From a virus, in the IMG/VR virus record IMGVR_UViG_3300020205_002074, positions 1 through 35,294 of that record: a stretch of DNA of 35,294 bases. One strand, written 5' to 3'. The notes under the pieces were generated by a model. That model was not told where the DNA came from and made no database searches. It worked only from the letters and a program-made list of their open reading frames with translations. The translations under genes and the position numbers were made by a program. Positions 23,542 to 31,219 of the stretch are shown piece after piece (within the stretch, counting starts at the first letter, position 1; every line of letters begins with the position of its first letter).

Positions 23542-25806
23542 ATGAATAATTCGCCCGAAATTGAAAATATTATTGAACAAGCAATTGAATTTGCTAAAGA
23601 AAAAAAGCATCAATATTGTACCATAGAACATTTACTTTTATCTTTAATTAAACATACTCCATTTAAAAACTGCTTAATTAGTTTTGGAATTGATTATGAT
23701 ATGTTTTTTAATGAGTTAAATGCATATGTAGATGGATTGCAATCCATTGTAACTACAGAAGACCCAGTAGTTCCAAGGAGAACAAATTCATTAGAACGGG
23801 TAATGAATCGTAGCGTAACTCAAGTATTGTTTACTGGTCGTCGGCAAGTTACAACTATTGATTTATATTTGAGTATTGCCTCTGAGGGTAATAGTCATGC
23901 TCATTATTTCTTATTAAAGTATGGAGTCAATAAAAATGAATTTATTCAACATTGGCAAAAAACTTATAAAGGTGCGGAATATACTTCCAAATTATCTGAA
24001 AATCAAGCCGATGAAATTTTAGAAGAATATACAATTAATCTTACTAGTATAGCAAAACAAGGTAAATTAGAACCTCTAATCGGTCGTACTAAAGAAATTG
24101 ATGATATTATTAATGTTTTGGCTAAACGATTTAAATCTAATGTTCTTATGGTTGGAGATCCGGGTGTTGGTAAAACTGCAATAGTAGAAGGTATTGCCCA
24201 AGCAATTATTAATTTAGAAGTACCTGAATTTTTACAAGGACATGAATTATATTCTTTAGAAATCGGATCTTTACTCGCCGGAAGTAAATATCGTGGAGAT
24301 TTTGAAGAAAAGGTAAAACATGTTATTGATGCCCTTAATACAAAAAAGAAAGCAATTCTTTTTATTGATGAGGCTCATACAATGCAAAGTGGTGGCGGGT
24401 CTAATAACGGAAGTGTAGATTTTGCTAATATGATTAAACCTGCTATTACTAAAGGAACATTAAAAGTAATCGCAAGCACTACTTGGGAAGAATATTACGA
24501 ATCTTTTGAAAAAGATCGTGCCCTAATGCGTAGATTCTATAGAGTTTCAATTGATGAACCTTCACATGACTCTACTATTCGTATCCTTAAAGGATTGAGT
24601 ACAAGATTAAATGATTTTCATACAGTTGAAATTACTGATGACGCAATTAATACTGCTGTAGATACTGCCGATAGGTATATACATGATAGAAAAAATCCAG
24701 ATAAGTCTATTGATTTATTGGATGCGGCTTGTGCTAAACAACGTGTATTAGAAAACAAAGGCGCTCTTATTACTAAAGAATTGATTTATGAGCAAGTAGA
24801 AAAATTTACAGGTGTTCCTGCTGATAAATTAAGTGGTGACAATTTTACTAGAATTAGTACGCTAGAAGTTAATGTAAAAAGTAAACTATACGGACAAGAT
24901 GAAACTGTTGATAAAGTACTTGAACGTGTATATGTTAGTTTTGCTGGAATTAATAACGATACTAAACCTATTGCTAGTTTCTTATTCTTAGGGCCAACTG
25001 GAACGGGTAAAACTGAACTTGCTAAACTATTAAGTAAAAATCTAGAAATGCCATTACTTAAATATGATATGTCAGAATATAGTGAAAAACATTCTGTATC
25101 AAGTTTAATTGGTCCGCCCCCTGGCTATGTTGGATTTGGTGATAGTCAAGTTGGCGGTGGTAGACTTATATCTGATTTAAGTAAAAATCCACATAGTGTT
25201 ATGTTATTTGATGAAGTTGAAAAAGCACATCCGGATATATTTAATATCTTTTTACAATTACTAGATGAAGGAAGAATTACCGGCAGTAATGGTAAAATGG
25301 TAAGTTGTAAAAACACCATTATCATTATGACTAGTAATTTGGGATCAAGTGATGGTGAAAAGAATAATATTGGATTTGGTTCACAAGAAAAAACAGGAGA
25401 AGATGATAGGGCCTTAAAGGAATTCTTTAAACCAGAATTTAGAAATCGGTTAGACATGGTTTGTAAATTTAATAAACTTGACCAACTTTCTATTAAGAAA
25501 ATTGTCATTAAATTTACTGAAGAGTTGAAGAAAAGTTTAATAGATAAGCATAATATTTCATTAACTTTATCTGAAGCCGCAATTGAGCATTTGGGTGATA
25601 AAGGATATGACAATAAATTAGGTGCTAGGCCGTTAGCAAGAAAAATTGATGAACTTATTAGAGTTCCGCTTAGTAAAAAGATTTTATTTGACAAAATTAA
25701 AAATTCTAATATAACCGCAATATGTGAAAACGATGAAATTACATTTAATGTGGTTCAAAAATCAACAGCCAGGGTAAATGAAAATGGGATTATTGAAGTT
25801 AGTTAA
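23542..25806 (+). CDS. clpA: ClpA-like Hsp100 unfoldase
   Basis: A 754-residue AAA+ protein, almost the length of E. coli ClpA (758). The N-domain (1-145) has QYCTIEHLLLSLI. AAA-1 has Walker A GDPGVGKT at about 205 and FIDEAHT at about 273. AAA-2 has GPTGTGKTE at about 483 and LFDEVEKAHPD at about 555. GARPLARKI lies in the C-terminal small domain. The ClpB middle coiled coil is absent, which with the spacing supports ClpA. In AAA-2 the tripeptide IGF at 610-612 lies where ClpA carries its ClpP-docking IGL loop (ClpX has IGF), so it probably docks on host ClpP. No phage clpP is in the window. The gene follows dnaJ by 7 nt with AGGAA before the ATG. Confidence 0.9.
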   Translation: MNNSPEIENIIEQAIEFAKEKKHQYCTIEHLLLSLIKHTPFKNCLISFGIDYDMFFNELNAYVDGLQSIVTTEDPVVPRRTNSLERVMNRSVTQVLFTGRRQVTTIDLYLSIASEGNSHAHYFLLKYGVNKNEFIQHWQKTYKGAEYTSKLSENQADEILEEYTINLTSIAKQGKLEPLIGRTKEIDDIINVLAKRFKSNVLMVGDPGVGKTAIVEGIAQAIINLEVPEFLQGHELYSLEIGSLLAGSKYRGDFEEKVKHVIDALNTKKKAILFIDEAHTMQSGGGSNNGSVDFANMIKPAITKGTLKVIASTTWEEYYESFEKDRALMRRFYRVSIDEPSHDSTIRILKGLSTRLNDFHTVEITDDAINTAVDTADRYIHDRKNPDKSIDLLDAACAKQRVLENKGALITKELIYEQVEKFTGVPADKLSGDNFTRISTLEVNVKSKLYGQDETVDKVLERVYVSFAGINNDTKPIASFLFLGPTGTGKTELAKLLSKNLEMPLLKYDMSEYSEKHSVSSLIGPPPGYVGFGDSQVGGGRLISDLSKNPHSVMLFDEVEKAHPDIFNIFLQLLDEGRITGSNGKMVSCKNTIIIMTSNLGSSDGEKNNIGFGSQEKTGEDDRALKEFFKPEFRNRLDMVCKFNKLDQLSIKKIVIKFTEELKKSLIDKHNISLTLSEAAIEHLGDKGYDNKLGARPLARKIDELIRVPLSKKILFDKIKNSNITAICENDEITFNVVQKSTARVNENGIIEVS

Positions 25807-26527
25807 AAACCATACGGATTCACCGGGTATTGATTTTCATGAGTTTAGGGATATATTGTATTATGACAAATATAAATATCGTGCTAGGATATCTATTTCC
25901 GGTGTACGATATACTATGTATACAAAAACGATAGAGTCTTTTGTTAGACTGATTAATCGCACCGGAGAATATAAATCTTATTCCACTATACCACCGACTC
26001 GGCTAGCGGAAGTTAGACAAAATATAGATTCTATTTCAAATTATATTACCTATAGGAATGATATACAAAAAAACAAATTAGGTAGTGTTAGAATTGAAGG
26101 TAATCGGGTAAGTGTTTTCAGTAATGAGTTATCAGTATTACAACGGTTAACTGAACTGGGCAATATTGAAATTGATTATACCGAAGTTATTATGAGTGAG
26201 TTTACAGGAGTAAAATATTTTGTAAATAAGCCTAAATATAATTTTAGAGTGTATTTGAAGCGTAAACGAATAGAACCTTCTACGATTAAGGATTTTTCTA
26301 AGGTTATAAATAAAACAAAAGATTTATATCCTAGTTCCTCGCTTTCAGCATGGCTATTGGCAACAACCACAGGTTCTGCAAGGTTTAAGTTCTACAGTTG
26401 GCAATATAGCCATTCATCTGCTACGCATTTTATTGATTTTGATAATGAAAGTACCTTAAGTTATTTAGCATTAATGTACGGTGAATATTTGGGTCATAGG
26501 TACAAACTGGAAAAACGAATTGTATAA
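25784..26527 (+). CDS. Unknown basic protein overlapping clpA
   Basis: A 247-residue basic protein. The start at 25784 is preferred over the in-frame ATG at 25778 because AGGG at 25771-25774 is then 9 nt away; either way it overlaps the clpA end. Blocks visible are FHEFRDILYYDKYKYRARIS, YTMYTKTIESFVRLINR, KNKLGSVRIEGNRVSVFSN and KYFVNKPKYNFRVYLKRKR. Beta strands alternate with helices and the protein is rich in Tyr, Arg and Lys. It resembles no family I can name. Coupling to clpA suggests joint expression. It might be an adaptor or nucleic-acid-binding protein, but nothing in the sequence proves this. Confidence 0.6.
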   Translation: MGLLKLVKNHTDSPGIDFHEFRDILYYDKYKYRARISISGVRYTMYTKTIESFVRLINRTGEYKSYSTIPPTRLAEVRQNIDSISNYITYRNDIQKNKLGSVRIEGNRVSVFSNELSVLQRLTELGNIEIDYTEVIMSEFTGVKYFVNKPKYNFRVYLKRKRIEPSTIKDFSKVINKTKDLYPSSSLSAWLLATTTGSARFKFYSWQYSHSSATHFIDFDNESTLSYLALMYGEYLGHRYKLEKRIV

Positions 26528-26528
26528 T

Positions 26529-26556
26529 GATAAATACTCTACAATGGAGTATTTAT
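26529..26556 (+). promoter_or_regulatory. Late promoter plus RBS-sequestering hairpin
   Basis: GATAAATA lies at 26529-26536. A perfect 10-bp inverted repeat, ATAAATACTC (26530-26539) and GAGTATTTAT (26547-26556), with a 7-nt loop ends just before the ATG at 26557. The GGAG ribosome site (26546-26549) lies at the base of the 3' arm. The predicted late start (about 26542) excludes the 5' arm, so only late transcripts would expose the site. Confidence 0.75.
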
Positions 26557-26736
26557 ATGGCAAAAATAGTTACAGAATCAGTAGTACTTACTTTTAGTAA
26601 GATTGCCAAAGATTCAGACCCGGATAATTTTACAGATGATGATGTAAAATCATTATCTGAAGTTCAATCTGCTCTTATGCAAGTAGCACAAGAATTAATG
26701 GGTGATAACATTGTAGTTGAAGTAATGAGGGCATAA
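26557..26736 (+). CDS. Small conserved phage protein
   Basis: A 59-residue acidic, probably helical protein (MAKIVTESVVLTFSKIAKDS, DDVKSLSEVQSALMQVAQEL, then IVVEVMRA). The start is the ATG after the GGAG at 26546-26549; the upstream in-frame start at 26527 lies in the promoter. The hairpin described at this locus should silence it in early read-through RNA. Function is not known. It is followed at 2 nt by another small virion-type gene. Confidence 0.6.
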   Translation: MAKIVTESVVLTFSKIAKDSDPDNFTDDDVKSLSEVQSALMQVAQELMGDNIVVEVMRA

Positions 26737-26738
26737 TA

Positions 26739-27125
26739 ATGAGTCAAACTACCACTCTTATTTTATTACCACAAACAACATATGACGGGGGCGGAAATGC
26801 TAACGTATATACTGTTGTTGGAAATTCTCAGCCGGCCGCAGCGTATTATTTAGGTAATCGTGATTTACAAACAATTAATATTAATTTGACACAAGTAACC
26901 GGTAACATAGTTATTGAAGCAAGTTTAGCAACTACACCAACATCTACTGATTGGTTTAAAGTATATGAATTAGAAGCCAATATTAATGCCGCAGCCAATT
27001 CAGCACCATTAATAGCATCTAATGCATCAGTATATACAAATATTAATGGTAACTTTGTTGCAATGAGGGCAAAAGTAGTAAATTTTGCACACGGGGTTGT
27101 AAATTTTACAAAACTAAGTTATTAG
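26739..27125 (+). CDS. Small beta-rich protein, possible capsid or tail decoration
   Basis: A 128-residue protein of almost pure beta/turn composition (Asn, Thr, Ala, Val; only two Lys before residue 80). The pattern RDLQTININLTQVTGNIVIE, ASLATTPTSTDWFKVYELE, NGNFVAMRAKVVNFAHGVV, with its DWF after a TxPTxxD turn, is like the small jelly-roll or Ig-like decoration proteins of T4-like marine phages (recollection). Absence of charged helices argues against an enzyme. It is late-expressed with the preceding gene. The role is inferred. Confidence 0.5.
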   Translation: MSQTTTLILLPQTTYDGGGNANVYTVVGNSQPAAAYYLGNRDLQTININLTQVTGNIVIEASLATTPTSTDWFKVYELEANINAAANSAPLIASNASVYTNINGNFVAMRAKVVNFAHGVVNFTKLSY

Positions 27126-27127
27126 AC

Positions 27128-27952
27128 ATGAGTAAAACAATTGTAATTATGCCGGGAGGTTTTCATCCCTTCCATGCAGGACACGCTGATTTATATCAGC
27201 AAACTAAAAAAGCATTTCCCGGCGCTGATGTCTATGTGGCTGCAACTAATGACCAAAGTGAAAGACCTTTTCCCTTTTCTATAAAAGAGAAACTAGCAAA
27301 AGTAGCCGGAGTAGAGCCGGGACATTTTATTCAAGTAAAGAGCCCCTTTCAAGCAAAAGAAATTACACAGAACTATAATCCAGAACAAGATGTATTAATT
27401 TTTGTTCGTAGTGAGAAAGATAAAACAGTACCGCCCTTAGCAGGTGGAACGAAGAAAGACGGAAGTCCTGCGTACTTTCAACCGTGGACAGGAAAGAATT
27501 TACAACCATTTGGTAAACATGCTTATCTGGTATACTTAAATACAGTAAAATTCAGTGGAGGATTAACTAGTGCTTCACAGATTCGTGCTAAATGGCCAAT
27601 GTTAGATATTACTGAAAAAAGTAACATGGTAATGTCATTGTATCCGGCCGCGCATAGGAATAAGAAGTTACAAAACAATATTATACGTATGTTAGATTTA
27701 GCAATGAACAGCCAACAAGTTGTAGCAAAGCCCTCTGCTGTTAGTTTGAAACCAGTTGGAATACGTGAAAATTCAAAAATAGATAATATTACTGAATGTT
27801 TATATAAAATTAAACCACTTATTGCAAATGCAACAAGTGAACAAAAACTTAAATTATTGAATTTAATGGTTGAGGCAAAAAACCTTAATAGTAAATCAAC
27901 TACGATATTATCTAATGTGTCCGATTCTGTAGATTATATGCAGGAAAAATAA
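27128..27952 (+). CDS. Cytidylyltransferase-like (NMNAT/PPAT fold) nucleotidyltransferase
   Basis: A 274-residue protein. GGFHPFHAGH at 10-19 is the nucleotide-binding (H/T)xGH motif of the adenylyl/cytidylyltransferase superfamily (NMN adenylyltransferase, phosphopantetheine adenylyltransferase). The first 175 residues form the Rossmann-type domain. ASQIRAKWPM near 152 corresponds to the S/T-x-x-R region that contacts ATP phosphates. An added helical C-terminal part (about 200-274) includes VGIRENSKIDNITE and is not part of the catalytic fold. Many phages encode NAD-salvage enzymes, but the acceptor substrate cannot be decided here. The gene follows its neighbour by 2 nt. Confidence 0.75.
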   Translation: MSKTIVIMPGGFHPFHAGHADLYQQTKKAFPGADVYVAATNDQSERPFPFSIKEKLAKVAGVEPGHFIQVKSPFQAKEITQNYNPEQDVLIFVRSEKDKTVPPLAGGTKKDGSPAYFQPWTGKNLQPFGKHAYLVYLNTVKFSGGLTSASQIRAKWPMLDITEKSNMVMSLYPAAHRNKKLQNNIIRMLDLAMNSQQVVAKPSAVSLKPVGIRENSKIDNITECLYKIKPLIANATSEQKLKLLNLMVEAKNLNSKSTTILSNVSDSVDYMQEK

Positions 27953-27971
27953 TTCGGTAGTCCTTGTTTGA

Positions 27972-27979
27972 TGTAAATA
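27972..27979 (+). promoter_or_regulatory. Late-type element TGTAAATA
   Basis: A variant of the late element (core TAAATA kept) with predicted start about 27985 and AGAGGA before the ATG at 28006. Confidence 0.4.
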
Positions 27980-28005
27980 GTTATATCAAACTTAAAGAGG
28001 ACTTT

Positions 28006-28953
28006 ATGGTAACACGAAAAAAGAAATCAGATAATACGGAATCTAACACTATTCCAGTAGAGCAATTGCAAGAAATTGTAGAATCTATTGCTGCTACCCC
28101 AGAGGCACCGGTTGAACCATCTGCACCAGCCGCGCCACAACAAGGGCAAGTACAAGTAAACGTAGACTTTTTAAAAACTACAAGAGTTCATATCTCAATG
28201 CCATGTTACGGTGGGATGTTAACTGAATCTACATTTATGAGTTTTATTAAATGGGCAAATACTGCTAGACAACTTGGTATTGATTGGACATTAGAAACAA
28301 TGGTCAATGAATCATTAATTAGTCGTGCTAGAAATACACTAACTGCAAAGTTTTTAGATATGCCTGAAGCAACACATTTATTTTTTGTAGATGCTGATAT
28401 TGGATGGGAACCATGGCATTTGTTAGTATTACTTAATCGTGACAAAGATGTTATCGGTGGATTATATCCAATGAAAACAATGCCTATTAAATGGGTGGTT
28501 AATGGATTTGAAGGTGCTGAAGAAGGACCAGATGGATTACAAGAAGTAAGTAAAGCAGGAACAGGTTTCTTATTAATGAAGAAAAATGTATTTGAAAAAT
28601 TAAAATCACATCCTGCAGTAAAACAATACAAAAATGATATTGGACTAGATCCTAAGTACGATCAGCATTTAAAAACTTACTTTGATACTGCTGTTCGTCA
28701 AAATCGTTATTATTCTGAAGATTGGACCTTTTGTGAAAATTACAGAGACATTGGCGGTAAAATTTGGGTAGATAAACGTGTTTTGTTACGTCACAGTGGT
28801 TCTTATGTATTTTGTATGGAAAATCAAGAACATTTGATGAACACCGTTGGTCCTATGTTCGTAGAACAGGAAAAACAAAAAGCAATAGTTGCTGCAACAG
28901 CAGCCGCTGTACCCGTTACTGCCCCTGCAGGGATAGTTACATTAGCAACTTAA
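28006..28953 (+). CDS. Glycosyltransferase-like protein (GT-A fold)
   Basis: A 315-residue protein starting at the ATG after AGAGGA; an in-frame TTG at 27964 lies upstream of the promoter element and is rejected. Residues 1-50 are a polar Pro/Ala-rich linker. From VHISMPCYGG (about 61) a GT-A-like domain follows: ISRARNTLTAKFLDMPEATH, FFVDADIGW with a DxD at 129-131 for the metal-bound sugar nucleotide, DVIGGLYPMK, GTGFLLMKK, and YSEDWTFCENYRDIGGKIWV. A sugar is probably added to a protein, DNA or glycan; the acceptor is unknown. Its place among late genes suggests modification of virion components or of host surface polysaccharide. A hairpin follows the gene. Confidence 0.7.
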   Translation: MVTRKKKSDNTESNTIPVEQLQEIVESIAATPEAPVEPSAPAAPQQGQVQVNVDFLKTTRVHISMPCYGGMLTESTFMSFIKWANTARQLGIDWTLETMVNESLISRARNTLTAKFLDMPEATHLFFVDADIGWEPWHLLVLLNRDKDVIGGLYPMKTMPIKWVVNGFEGAEEGPDGLQEVSKAGTGFLLMKKNVFEKLKSHPAVKQYKNDIGLDPKYDQHLKTYFDTAVRQNRYYSEDWTFCENYRDIGGKIWVDKRVLLRHSGSYVFCMENQEHLMNTVGPMFVEQEKQKAIVAATAAAVPVTAPAGIVTLAT

Positions 28954-28971
28954 ATTATATCTAATAAGTAA

Positions 28972-28993
28972 GAAAGGCTCATAAGAGCCTTTC
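28972..28993 (+). terminator. Stem-loop after the glycosyltransferase gene
   Basis: GAAAGGCTC / GAGCCTTTC, 9 bp perfect, loop ATAA. Only CCATTG follows instead of a T-run, so it may be a weak terminator or an RNA 3'-end stabiliser. Confidence 0.6.
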
Positions 28994-28998
28994 CCATT

Positions 28999-29006
28999 GA
29001 TAAATA
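28999..29006 (+). promoter_or_regulatory. Late promoter element GATAAATA, leaderless type
   Basis: An exact element, four bases (TAGT), then the ATG at 29011. No ribosome site is present upstream. Confidence 0.6.
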
Positions 29007-29010
29007 TAGT

Positions 29011-30474
29011 ATGGATATTAAAGAATTAAATTCGTTTAAAGTGTCAGATGCTATTACATTTCATGATAACCTCAATCCTAGACTGTTTCACGGGAATAGA
29101 TTACAGCCAGCAGTTGAAAAACAATTAAAAATTATTGCTCAAGACTTTTTACAAGAATTGGGAGTATATGATATTAATGTTAAAGATATAACAATATCTG
29201 GCTCAAATGCAGCATATAGTTATACTAAGCATAGTGATTTAGATTTACATATATTAGTTGATTTATCTGAACAGCCAAATGATGAAGTATATAAAGAATT
29301 ATTTAATGCTAAAAAAACACTGTACAATGACAGTCATGACATTAAAGTTAATGGAATTCCGGTTGAATTGTATGTTCAAGATGTTGCATTTCCTGTAATA
29401 AGTTTAGGTGAATATAGTGTATTAAACAATAAATGGATTAAAATTCCAAATAAGCGTAGAAGTAATTTTGACCATACCGATGCTAAATCAAAGTATGAAA
29501 AATTAGCAAAATTAATAGAATATGCGTTACATGCTAACGATTTAAAACAAGTAAAAAATGTTTTAGAAACTATTAAAAGATACCGACAAACTGGATTAGA
29601 AAAGGGTGGAGAATTTGGCCCTGAAAATATTGTTTTCAAAGCATTGCGTAGCCAAGGATTAATTACAAAATTATACAATTTAAGAGATAAATTACATAGT
29701 AAAAAATTAAGTTTAAGCGGGATGTATCAGGAAATTGATGAAGGGTTTGATCAACCATATCCAATAACATGGGAAAAGGGTGATCATGGTGATGTTGATG
29801 CTCTTGCTAGATTACCCGATGGTACAAACTTAAGCATTATGTTTAATAAACAAGATAATATTAAACCTGATGATAAGACCTGGATGGTTGAATTTTATAG
29901 AAACAACAGTCAAGAAGTAACAGGTGAGGGTGATGCACAAAAAGTATTTGCTACTGTATTGTCTGCTATTCAACAATTTATTACAAAATACAAACCACTA
30001 AAAATATATTTCTCAGCAAGCAAATTACTTGATCCATCTATAAATTACGGTCCAGATGATGTTGTACCAAATCCAGAAAGTCGTGCTAAGTTGTATGACA
30101 GATTAGTACAGCGTTATGCCAAAGCATGGGGTTATAGGACTTTCAGAGGTGATACACATGCCTCGGTTATGTATGAATTGTCAAGAATACCAAAGCAGAA
30201 GGCTGTGGGTGAAGATTACACTGGGCAATTTGCAGCAGAAAAAACTCCAGTTATAAGTCCTTATGCCGGCATCAAGGATAATCAATATCGTGGTTCAATG
30301 TCAGAAGCTTCAGGGTATATTCCAAGTGAAAAACAAAAGAATGACCCACGCTTTAAGACCGCACTAACCGTAGATGTTAGGCCAGATGCTATCAAAAAGA
30401 ACGCAAAAGCATTTTATTGGAACACCAGTCGTGCAGGAATTCCTCCAACTGCAAAAGCAAACGGCAAAATATAA
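29011..30474 (+). CDS. Pol-beta-type nucleotidyltransferase fused to two phage domains
   Basis: A 487-residue protein. Residues 1-240 form a nucleotidyltransferase of the pol-beta superfamily: SGSNAAYSYTKHSDLDLHIL, with the GS motif and two catalytic Asp in DLDLH (76 and 78), and PVELYVQD supplying a third acidic residue. After a hinge (MYQEIDEGFDQPYPITWEKG) a second domain spans about 250-400, with PLKIYFSASK and RVKLYDR-like SRAKLYDRLVQRYAKAWGY. The last 55 residues (GYIPSEKQKNDPRFKTALTV, DVRPDAIKKNAKAFYW) form a small basic module that I recall from many uncultured marine phage proteins. It may add nucleotides to RNA or protein, or act on host tRNA; the target is unknown. The mRNA is predicted leaderless. 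Confidence 0.65.
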   Translation: MDIKELNSFKVSDAITFHDNLNPRLFHGNRLQPAVEKQLKIIAQDFLQELGVYDINVKDITISGSNAAYSYTKHSDLDLHILVDLSEQPNDEVYKELFNAKKTLYNDSHDIKVNGIPVELYVQDVAFPVISLGEYSVLNNKWIKIPNKRRSNFDHTDAKSKYEKLAKLIEYALHANDLKQVKNVLETIKRYRQTGLEKGGEFGPENIVFKALRSQGLITKLYNLRDKLHSKKLSLSGMYQEIDEGFDQPYPITWEKGDHGDVDALARLPDGTNLSIMFNKQDNIKPDDKTWMVEFYRNNSQEVTGEGDAQKVFATVLSAIQQFITKYKPLKIYFSASKLLDPSINYGPDDVVPNPESRAKLYDRLVQRYAKAWGYRTFRGDTHASVMYELSRIPKQKAVGEDYTGQFAAEKTPVISPYAGIKDNQYRGSMSEASGYIPSEKQKNDPRFKTALTVDVRPDAIKKNAKAFYWNTSRAGIPPTAKANGKI

Positions 30475-30498
30475 CTAACTTCAGTTACATGTGGGTTT

Positions 30499-30515
30499 TG
30501 ATAAATACATTATCA
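30499..30515 (+). promoter_or_regulatory. Late promoter GATAAATA within a 6-bp inverted repeat
   Basis: TGATAA (30499-30504) and TTATCA (30510-30515) flank ATACA. The element is 30500-30507, predicted start about 30513, and the ATG at 30530 follows CGGAAC. Confidence 0.6.
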
Positions 30516-30529
30516 GTACGGAACCTTAT

Positions 30530-31219
30530 ATGAAAATAACACAAATCACAGAAACTACTACTACTAGCGGAAGTATTTCCCCGGTCGCCACTGTATTAGG
30601 GGCAACTCATACACGAGGAAACCCTAGTATATATGGCGGAAAAAAAGTTAAAAGTATGTTTTCTGGTAAAAAAACTAAAGAACCATATGGTAATAGCCTT
30701 CATGAAGGCGTTGAAATTAGTGAACAAGATTTGATTATGATGCCAGGCCTAGGTAATAAAATAAATCCCGGCTTTATTAGTAAACAAGATGATAGAACAG
30801 ATAATGAAATTGCAATGGCTATAAATGATTTGTTTCAATCGGGTAGAAATGCTGAAAAAATTTATAAAATGATTGAAGGTCGTAGCGAAGAGGTAGGACT
30901 TGAGGGTTGGGTACAAGAAAAGATTATTAAAGCAAGTGACTATTTAAATACCGTTCGTGAATATTTAGAAGGACAAGAAATGTCAAATGTAGATGAAGGG
31001 CGACCGTTTAGAGGGGTTGATGGTGCATTTGACAGAGGAGATGATGAACGACATGACTTGGACAGACCAAAAAAGTGGCATGTAGTTATTGATGGAATTA
31101 TTCAATCACAAGGATTCAGTGACAGGGAAGATGCAAATATAGCCGGGCACAAAACACTTGCTGCCAATCCTAATTCTAGAGTAACTCTTAAACAAAAATG
31201 GGCGGATGACTATGAGTAA
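30530..31219 (+). CDS. Unknown protein with possible capsid-targeting N-terminus
   Basis: A 229-residue protein. The ATG at 30530 is chosen over the in-frame start at 30491, which lies upstream of the late element. The N-terminus MKITQITETTTTSGSISPVA starts with a short peptide ending ITE, followed by a Ser/Thr/Gly linker, as expected for a removable targeting peptide. GNPSIYGGKKVKSMFSGKK is a basic Gly-rich stretch. A helical central region (about 88-150) and a C-terminal beta part (KKWHVVIDGIIQSQGFSD, then AGHKTLAANPNSRVTLKQ) follow. I cannot assign a family. Its stop overlaps the next gene's start, so it is translationally coupled to the lysin. Confidence 0.55.
   Translation: MKITQITETTTTSGSISPVATVLGATHTRGNPSIYGGKKVKSMFSGKKTKEPYGNSLHEGVEISEQDLIMMPGLGNKINPGFISKQDDRTDNEIAMAINDLFQSGRNAEKIYKMIEGRSEEVGLEGWVQEKIIKASDYLNTVREYLEGQEMSNVDEGRPFRGVDGAFDRGDDERHDLDRPKKWHVVIDGIIQSQGFSDREDANIAGHKTLAANPNSRVTLKQKWADDYE

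Noticed and set aside
25146-25694. Minus-strand open frame of 182 codons opposite clpA
   Set aside because: It is antisense to a strongly conserved AAA+ domain, with no ribosome site or motif.
27964-28005. TTG start for the glycosyltransferase-like gene
   Set aside because: It lies upstream of the TAAATA element, while AGAGGA precedes the ATG at 28006.
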